DNA from: Oscheius dolichura
Taxonomy: Eukaryota; Nematoda; Chromadorea; Rhabditida; Rhabditidae
Reading direction: 5' to 3'
DNA length: 64,000 bases
NCBI GenBank assembly: GCA_932521035.1
Contig: OW051495.1
Span: 5,332,001 to 5,396,000, forward strand
Positions within the stretch are counted from its first letter, which is position 1. Every line of letters starts with the position of its first letter. Positions 56,801 through 64,000 of the stretch are shown here, in pieces. The notes under the pieces were generated by a model that was not told the origin of the DNA, made no database searches, and worked only from the letters and a program-made list of their open reading frames with translations. The position numbers and the translations under genes are program-made.

Positions 56801-59800
56801 TGGCAGCGCCGAAGACGAACGCCAGCGAGAAGTAGATGAAGGAGGTGGTCAGGTTGGCGGCTATGGTTCCGGCCGGGATGGAGGACTGCGGATTCTTCAA
56901 GTCACCACTCATATTGGCTCCTGTGAAGATGCCCGTGACGGCGGGGAAGTAGATTGCCAACAGGACCCAGAACGAGGTCTTGACGTCTTGGAAGACATCT
57001 GTCTTCACGTTGGCCTTATCGTCGACTGTCGCGAAGTACTTGTCCACGTAGGCCGAGCCGAAATTGTCTGAAATGGAGGATGACGAGGAAGAGAAAGAGG
57101 GCTCACCAAAAAAGGCGTTGCTCTTGAAACCGGGAAAGCCGTTGACACAGGTGAGGTTGAGGTTGCAGTCGGAACCGTTGATACCGGTCAGGGGACCGCA
57201 CAGATAACTGAAGGACCGTAGACAAGCCGATAAAGGAACTCACTCGTTGGTACAGTAGTTACACATTTCGGACATGTCGACATCGGGCGGAAGGAAGATC
57301 TTCGACTGGAGGAGGATGTCCCCATTCATGCAGACCCTAGAAATTAGGATAGAGCGGCAAAGAGGGAAAGGCTTACATTTGACCGGAGGAAGGGTTCAGA
57401 GTCTTCTCAATTCCACCGGCATAGCAGGCGAGGATTGAGAGGACGACGGCCACGAGAGAGACAGGGGCAAGCATCTGGACGAACTTGACTCCCATGGCGA
57501 CGATGAAGAACTCGAGGATGAGGAAGAGGGTGGAGTAGAAGCGGAGGTTGTTGGTCATCATGCCGAAGGTGCCCGTGTCCGAATGGACTTCGTCTCCTCC
57601 GATTGTCAGGCCGGGGAAGAGGTAGAGCTGAAGAAGAGGATGGGAACAACAAAAATAATGACTGACCAGTAAGATCTCCACTCCTCCGACGAGATACATG
57701 GAGGTAGCGATGGTATTGGCCAGGTAGAAGAGCACACCCACAGCCGAACCGAACTCCGGACCAAGATTTCGACTGATCATAAAGTAGGCCCCGCCACTCT
57801 CAACGACTCCATTCGTGGCCACGGCCGAGATCGAGATACACGTGAGGAATGTCTGAAGAAAGCGGAATAAGGGACGAAAAGGACTCGACTTACACAGAGA
57901 CAGCAGAGGAAGAGAAGAAGGAACGTCTGCCCGAGGCCGGCGATTCCCACGACCCAGAAGAGACGGATGAACATCGTGACACCGAGAATGTGCTGGATGG
58001 TCGGCAGGTAGACTCCCAACATGACTCCTAGATCTGCCTAAACGTCCTCCATTAGCCGGTCTCTCTCCTCTGGCTAACCTTCTTTTTCTGATTCTCGCTG
58101 GTGGCCCTCTCCAGCGGGCCGGGGGTGATGTGTGCCTTGAGGTAGTTGGAGAAGAACGGCATGGAGGGTTCCTCGAAGAGGGCCAGGTTGTTGGTGGCCA
58201 TGTCCTTGTTCTCGGCTCCCCATGAGAACAGCTCTCCTGAAAGGCGACTCTCATTCCAGCTGGCTCAAATGAATACTCCGTTTTATGGGCCCGCCCCCGT
58301 GTTAGATAAACTGAAAAGAAAGCGTACGATGGCTCTGATCCCTGGACAGGGCTGAATCACTGTGGTTATTATCGACTGCGTGGAGGGTGAAGCGTGAGGC
58401 GACTTTGTTTATGAAGCTCTGTCGACTCTTCGCACTGGGACTGAGCGGCGGGTTGGTGGCCGACGGTGAGGTCGGCGGCGACTCAACCCCGTGCTCCAGG
58501 AGACTCTTGTCGTCGTCGGCTCCGATGACGATGGATATGCCAGCTGACGGCGAATTGACCATTAGTCTGCATGGGGTTAATAAGGTGATGGTTAGAAACG
58601 GAAGAAGCGAACACAAAAAGAAATGACTCGTCGAGGGACGCGAGATAAGCAAAAGACTGGACAGTACAGATCAGAGTCGACCCGTCCTGACCCGAAAGAT
58701 AATAGGCGGAGGAGGCGGCCGAGGACATTCCGCCAGATGTATGAGACGGCGGGACATTTGAAAACGAGCCGGGTGGGAGTGGAGTCAAGGGGCATCCTCA
58801 CCTGATGATTAGCCGCGAACATTCTACAGGGATATGTTTGCTTGCCGACGACTATCCTCAAACACTGGCGCCAAAGAGGAAAAGATTAAAGAAAACAGAT
58901 AATAGAGCATTTCCCAGGCGTCTCTCTCGAGGGAGAGAGAGGGGGAGAGAGTCTCTGCTTACGAAAGAGGGGAGCACTGTTGCAAGGATCACTCGACCAG
59001 TTCATGCTAGAGAAAAAAGAGAAGGAGACGGGAGCTTATCAGCGGAAGGATGGTCGCAAATCAATTTAGAAGTCGTGATAAGACCCAGCTGCTCTTTAGA
59101 GCTCACCCCAGAGGACTGTCTGGGTGGCAGCCGGGCTGTACTCCGGTACAGATGTTGTCTGCCCAAGCGGAAGGAGTGGATAATTGGCCGGTGGGAGATG
59201 AAAGTGACGCCTGGCCGGGGAAAGGCGTATTTGAAAGTGCTCCTTATCGCGAGGTGACGACTTTCAAAATATGCGGCGAGTTCCTTGGCGCAGAGACCAA
59301 TGAACGATCAAAGAAGAAGAGCAGCCAGGGCTCAAGAGATGAACCGAAAATCGATCAAACCGGGAATGACTGCCGGAGCCGTGGCTCAGAATAGACAAGT
59401 CGTGTGCCACGGGGAAGCAATCGGCACCCTTGGTCATCCCAACAACAGCAGGTGGACACCCCCTTGAAAATAAGGAAAAACTCACGGTCTCCCATGCTGA
59501 TCGTGGACATGTTTCGTTGTCGGTCGATACCATTGCTGAAATGGCTGTCCTCGTCTGTTCCCAGTTTTATTCCCTACCTCTGAGCACTTTCCGGCGAGAG
59601 GACGATTTCCGGTGTCGATTGGGACGTCTTCGAGTCATCCATGACCAGATTTCGCCACCACGGCGCCTGTTTTCTGAAAACAGAGCGATTCACAGGGACA
59701 CGGGAGGGTGGCGACGGCTTTGAGCGGTCACCCGTTTGGGGAAGAATCTGTACCCGGGGACGGTGTGTGACACACGGAAATGAGAAGGACGCTGTGAGGA

Positions 59801-60991
59801 GAAGCGAAAGCTCGGCCAGGAACTGTCTGCCGCTTCTAGCGCTTTTGTAGCAGGTGGCAAGCGGCCGACGGGAAGAGATCCAGGAGGGGGACAGGGGCAC
59901 GTGAACATCTACCAAATAACCTACTTGCTCTGTTGTTTTGGTGACACTTTATGGGGAGAAGACCCCATGGAAGACATGGAGACGCGGGTACCGGTCTGCT
60001 ACTGCCAACGGCCGCCCCCGGATCATTTTACAATTTGCTTCATCCCGGCAGTCCCCCTACCGAAACACGTTTCTTTATAGTCTTCACTGATATTTTTGTT
60101 GTTCCGATCCTTTGGTTTGTTATCAAACGCATTCCAAAAGGTATAAATTATCTCCCCGCGGGGTCTTACCACAGGCGGCTACTGCTTCTTGTCTGCTCCT
60201 GTCTACCTTTCCCTTTAAAAGGAGACACAACGGTCTAGCCCCCGACGGATTCATTGGTTTTTGGATCCTTCTACCGCTTTTTTATTAAACTCTCTCCTAA
60301 TAGTTTGTCGGAGATTGGCCACCATCAGTCACGGGCACCAGAGATAGGACACAACAGGGGTGGTGTAACAGTTCTAGTCGAATCAATTGACCAATGTCGG
60401 AAGCTAAGATTTCGGGTTGAATCAAGACCGTTTTCCATCAAAGTCCAGTTGATTTCGAATGGAACCCGTGATTGATGACCGTCACCGTCGCTGCCTTGTT
60501 TTTGGCCAGAGTGGCAGAGACAAACGGAGAGGAGGACTACGGTAGGGCTTATTCAAATTTTGGGAGAGGAGATTATCACGGGTATTATGGACAGGAAAAC
60601 CGGGAAAGTGAAATATTGCGGTGGACTGATACCGATTGGACGGAATGTGACCATATCCGGCGGTACGGGTGATAGCGACTCGGATAACAACGGAAACCCA
60701 CTTCTCGACTGGAGGCGAGTCCGGCGTCTGGTACAGCACGATCGAGGCCTTCTTCGTCGATGGGGGCGCCCCTTTGACTGCCTGGAGGAGACTGTGACTG
60801 GGGAACGGGGAAAGAAACCCACCTCGACGGACGAGACACGTCGACCCATTCGAAGACCTTCCATCGAACTCACCCTAGGAGGATGATATTCGGCTGGGTA
60901 GGGAGAGACACTCACCTGGCGATGTCAGGCACGGGGGCAGAGGGCGTGGTGGGTGCCGATGGTTCAGTCGACGGACTCTCTGGCTCCTTCA
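53886..60991 (-). CDS. K-Cl cotransporter (SLC12A4-7 family)
   Basis: Exon 1 (about 60918-60991) starts 3 nt after CAATTACAG with MKEPESPSTEPSAP and joins in phase to 58568, leaving a roughly 2.35-kb intron. The body matches KCCs: LFEEPSMPFFSNYL, VMLGVYLPTIQHILGVTMF, RLFWVVGIAG, SAVATNGVVESGGAYFMISR, GPEFGSAVGVLFYL, SGDLKNPQSSIPAGTIAA, RFRYYHWSLSLLGAG, KEWGDGIRGL, HPKNWRPQLLLIL and QLKAGRGLTVV. The C-terminal domain has VQDGGLCLLMAYLLKQHKVW and KMHTAVRLNELIIEHSANSQ, ending GKEVITTHS. It mediates electroneutral K+ and Cl- export and so sets cell volume and neuronal chloride. Of the two WNK/SPAK-regulated threonines of human KCCs, that in MHTAVRLNE is present, while that in AYTYE is replaced by NAFE. 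RABIF is nested in an intron on the other strand. Confidence 0.93.
55042..55617 (+). CDS. RABIF: MSS4/RABIF with a basic C-terminal extension, nested in KCC
   Basis: One uninterrupted exon encodes 191 residues, starting 4 nt after CATATTTTCAG. The core matches Mss4: QIVCRRCSSIFFPDD (zinc ligands CxxC), ISWWWYTNDDMDFDTIGW, VLMCGDCELGPIGYRT (second CxxC) and KFYVAVERVSYKP. Mss4 binds nucleotide-free Rab GTPases of the secretory pathway and acts as a chaperone or weak exchange factor. Human RABIF is 123 residues. Here an acidic linker (EDSEESEEEKK) and a Lys/Thr/Pro-rich tail of about 50 residues with repeated KTPSKG, ATPGKSTPNK motifs are added; the tail resembles histone H1 or microtubule-binding tails. 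It lies in a KCC intron (about 54.89-55.64 kb) on the opposite strand. Its AATAAA (55616-55621) is about 15 nt from the KCC splice donor. Confidence 0.93.
   Translation: MFYSINPKITNAKVNGRCIKVAKDGLLNDRDKNYAQIVCRRCSSIFFPDDRIEYIENNPVDLRVMTHQAAGPLETERISWWWYTNDDMDFDTIGWQTVDNKKVLMCGDCELGPIGYRTEDNSKFYVAVERVSYKPVEDSEESEEEKKPVPAKKTPSKGLLNKATPGKSTPNKNGKPIGKTTSNFKTKTKTK
58569..60917 (-). other. KCC intron 1, 2.35 kb
   Basis: By far the longest intron in the window. It may hold regulatory elements or an alternative first exon. On the opposite strand a frame opening at 60478 (MTVTVAALFLARVAE, then Gly/Tyr-rich GRGDYHGYYGQ) looks faintly like a small secreted protein, but exon joins could not be established. 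Confidence 0.4.
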
Positions 60992-62460
60992 TTTTCTGTA
61001 ATTGACACTCTTAGAATACTAAGCGCCACGTGCTCGTTCCGGGACTAATAGAGGAGGACGGGATAGGTCAGGTTTAATCTCGGCCATTGGGCATTAGAGG
61101 GACGGAGGGACATGTTCCCGGGGCTAGGTGTGTTTAGGGGGGAACCCCGGGCCATTGTCTGTGGCCAGCCAACTGCCATCTTCCGTAAGTGACTCGAAAA
61201 CGGATAAAAACAAGCTCACGGTAATGGGCAGCTCTTCGTGGAACCAGACCTTACGCATCTCGGGAAGCGGACTGGCGGGAGCGGAACCAAAAAGTTCGAA
61301 TCAATGAGTATCAGGCCCTATTTTGTCATTTTTAATGGCTCTCTAACGATGGGAACCGGCAGACACAAAAGAACTGACAATGGGCAACGAGGCACTGGGC
61401 CAAAGTATGGAAAGTACGGGAGGAGCCGGCGCCGACACCGCATAAGTCGCTATTTGTAGTTATGGAGCACAAAAAACCGGTACGGACAGAACGAACCGCC
61501 GAATAAGTTAGCGGACTCCTCGAATCTTCTATTATATGGGTCAAAGAATCAGGGAAACAAGGCCGCTCCTCGTTTTGGGGGAGAGGAAAAGATCTGCGTT
61601 TTGTGTTCTTTTAAAAGACAAAAGAATGAATTAGTCAGCCCCGACCGACGGGTTCACACGTTTGCCGTATAAAGGCAATCTCTCGAAGCAGTAAACTGTC
61701 CTCCTTCTCTGATTCATTCTGTCTTTTCGAAGTTATCCTCTCTCTGTCTATCCAGAGTGCTCTTCGTGACAACATGTTTGATCTCTGATTTAGACTTTCG
61801 TCTTTGCCGCGCCTCATCGGAATAATCGACTCGTCTGACGCAACTCACTGTATTTTGACAGCCAAGGATCAGTTCGGAGGGAGGAAGACGACGGAGCCAG
61901 ATGTTTTGGCAAGTCTCAGGGAACATTTTATAGCCGGGAGCCTCTTTTGACGGTGTTTGTTGATGGAGTCAAGGGAGGGGTGGCAGACAGCCGTACAGTT
62001 GGACGACACAAAAAGAACCTTCATTGGATCTACGAGAATAAGTTAATAGCCTATGTAGCGGGAATGTATTTGACCAGAGAGGGAAAGTCTTTGATTGAGT
62101 ATCGGTTTGACGAGATTGAGATCACACTCGGGAATGTGGACTAGAGGGAGGACAGACTAGACATGAATGAGAAGAGAAGGAGCAAACGCGGGATATACAC
62201 AGTAATCGGGGGTAAGTGAGTCTAAAAGGCAGATGAACCGCTCACGGGGAGAACGAGCGAGCCGGCACAGTCTTCATATGGCACATGAATTCACACACGA
62301 GTGGCAGACGAGGAGGAGGACGAGGGGCTACATCTCGAAGAGAGCAGACGGCAGGGGGGACAGGGCCTGAAACAGGGAGGATGATTTGGAGGAGGAGGAC
62401 GGGAGAAGACGGATGGCACCTGATATAGCACGACACGGAGAAGAGAGACAACCGCCTACC
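60992..62460. other. Intergenic between KCC and ONECUT, one weak open frame
   Basis: Between 61839 and 62144 (+) a frame stays open with protein-like content (LHWIYENKLIAYVAGMYL, IEYRFDEIEITLGNVD), but the start, splicing and poly(A) signal are unknown. Otherwise nothing is supported. Both neighbours are minus-strand, so this also holds the KCC promoter. Confidence 0.35.
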
Positions 62461-64000
62461 CTAGCTGGAGAGCCACTCCTCGCTCAAACCGTCGGCGGAC
62501 ATGTCCCACGACGCCTCCTGAAGATTCTGTTCTCTCTTGTTTCCGTTGTTTGTGTATGTAAATTAATCCCCGGGGATAAACTGCCCGGCCCTCTCTAGCC
62601 CCTCTGCTCACCTGGTCCTCTCTGTTATGTTGTGAATTATTCGACACATTGGAGCTTCTGTCCTCGTCGGGCCGCTGGTCGTGTCCCCTTCGACGCGCAT
62701 TCATAAAGAAGTTGGCCACGGTGGTCGGATCCAGCTGGAGCTGCTGGCTGATTGTCAGCTGCATTTCCCTCGATGGCCTCTTCGTCTCGCGAAAAATGGC
62801 CTGGAATTAAGGATAATTCCGTGGCTCGATGTGGCAGCTGATCGCCGTTATTGGGAGCCATTCCTCACCTGGAGGGTCCTCCTCTGGATGTCGGTGAAGA
62901 CGAGGCGCGGCTTCTTGGGCGGCTGCGGCTGGCTGCTCTGCACTTGTTGTTCTTCTTTCCTCTTGCAGGCTGAAACTCCGTAATGAGTCGTGTTCGGGTC
63001 CTCCCCCGTTTCTGCTTCAAGAGAGCCACACAAAGAAGGGGACTCGAAATCGGCTGGCCGCCATTCAGCGCGCGTACAACAAAACGCTCTCGAGCGTCCC
63101 CGTCACTCAGGGCTATCCCCCGGGCAATGTGCGCCTGATTGCTCTTGGAGAGGACGACGGGGAGGAGGAGCAGAGCCATCATATGCAGATCGGCCTGAGA
63201 TAAGCGCGATTGAGCGATTTCCACAAAGGAAATGAAGGTAATTTAGATAAACGGGAGATGGCGCCCGTGATCTCCCTCCTCCCCGGCCGGCAGACAGCTG
63301 GAGACGGCCGCCGGTGTGTCGTCACTTTCCCACGCTGGTCCGTGTCGACGTCTAACGTGAATAAGGCCCCACCCTCTCGCCCTCCGAATCGATCCTTTTC
63401 AGGTCTCGTTCCCCCCACTTTTTCGGGACCTTTCCCCTCCCGCCTAGTTTCCTAATTGCGCCATCGCCCGAGGCCTGCTCTGCGTCTCTCCGAATGTACA
63501 TTGCCTCCCAATAGTGTCCAATTCATCGATTTGCTATTGGCTCATTACGGTCGGAGCAAACTTGGACCCGTGGCTACGGTAGTCGCCGCCGCCGTTTGGA
63601 TTACCTCCCTAAAATTGGAGGGAAAGGGAGGAGGAAGGGTTTCAATCGCTAGACGAAGCCGGAGATTATGGTAGGGGGAAAGCAATCAATCAGGAGATAA
63701 GCCGACGATGAATAGGGGCTCCCGGGGGACACAAAACAGGCCCTTTCAGGGCATGACTCCGACCCATTAAAAATGTACAAAATGAGGTGTTTGGGCGGGA
63801 GACAGCCATCTGTCGGCGCGGTTATCTATCGATTCAATTAGGCTCTGGCAGATGGACAGTATGTCATATTAGGGGGATTAGAGGACACAGCCAAAAGGGC
63901 GTACCTGCCATTCGAAGGGCCGACATCCGCTGGAATTCCGGCTCCTGGAGCCACTTGGCCATCCGACGGAATGTCTCCCGGCCACTCTTCAACTTGGACC
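62461..64000 (-). CDS. ONECUT (HNF6-type) homeobox factor, 5' part outside window
   Basis: The gene enters at the right edge with the end of the cut domain (SKLKSGRETFRRMAKW, LQEPEFQRMSALRMA), nearly identical to vertebrate ONECUT. A roughly 930-nt intron leads to ACKRKEEQQ, a Gln/Pro linker and the start of the divergent homeodomain (KKPRLVFTDIQRRTLQ). A 68-nt intron leads to AIFRETKRPSREMQLTI, SQQLQLDPTTVANFFMNARR and RGHDQRPDEDR; the family's FFMNARRR signature is intact. The last exon encodes EASWDMSADGLSEEWLSS. ONECUT factors bind DNA through one cut domain plus the homeodomain and control neural and other differentiation. The start and N-terminal region are beyond 64000. Confidence 0.95.

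Overview
This is a gene-dense stretch of a compact animal genome, most likely a nematode. I infer this from five things: very short spliceosomal introns (mostly 28-60 nt, GT..AG with pyrimidine-rich TTTCAG-like ends); acceptor-like (Y)nCAG sites 1-15 nt upstream of many start codons, as expected for spliced-leader trans-splicing; closely spaced same-strand gene runs that look like operons; short 3' UTRs with AATAAA; and families typical of such animals. The species cannot be fixed from the sequence. Almost all genes are broken into many small exons, so each CDS below is a start-codon-to-stop-codon span, read by joining exons by eye with phase checks.

Layout. 0-5.3 kb: a small secreted protein (-), a single-pass membrane protein with PY motifs (+), a decayed gene copy (-) and a duplicated 3' UTR. 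6.1-10 kb: a TBC1D22 Rab-GAP (+) converging on a two-domain GNAT acetyltransferase (-). 10.9-12.8 kb: a second PY-motif membrane protein with a Cys-rich ectodomain, then a small secreted helical protein. 13-15.7 kb: a Snail-family zinc-finger factor (+) tail-to-tail with ERp44 (-). 17.3-19.7 kb: GRAMD4 (+) and a histone H3 relic. 19.8-25.1 kb (-): a four-helix membrane protein, Pasha/DGCR8 and a Gly/Tyr-rich secreted protein. 26-29.9 kb (-): TFIIH p62 followed by mitochondrial seryl-tRNA synthetase, an operon-like pair. 30.2-36.3 kb (+): CCDC28, COPS3, GCHFR, COA1 and TMEM68, an operon-like run of five. 36.7-37.5 kb: a small secreted protein. 38.9-41.6 kb: a peptide-type GPCR. 45.5-47.1 kb: a MAP kinase phosphatase with rhodanese and DUSP domains. 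49.2-52.3 kb: a second peptide-type GPCR. 53-61 kb: an LC8-like dynein light chain (+), then a K-Cl cotransporter (-) with RABIF/MSS4 (+) nested in one of its introns. 62.5-64 kb: a ONECUT homeobox gene (-) running off the window edge.

Base composition is strongly mosaic. Three AT-rich blocks (about 5.4-8.7, 25.5-36.7 and 44-47.9 kb) carry mainly housekeeping genes. The GC-rich remainder carries the transcription factors, receptors, transporter and secreted or membrane proteins. Gene-poor gaps are concentrated in the GC-rich part, around the regulatory genes (Snail, the GPCRs, KCC intron 1, ONECUT).

No CRISPR array, insertion sequence, rRNA or convincing tRNA was seen. I found no wholly new biochemical system. 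The most interesting points are the RNA-processing architecture (coincident poly(A) and trans-splice signals, 29-nt introns, a start codon alone in its exon, a non-canonical acceptor), the nested RABIF gene with a new basic tail, the pair of PY-motif membrane adaptors, and the decayed gene copies.
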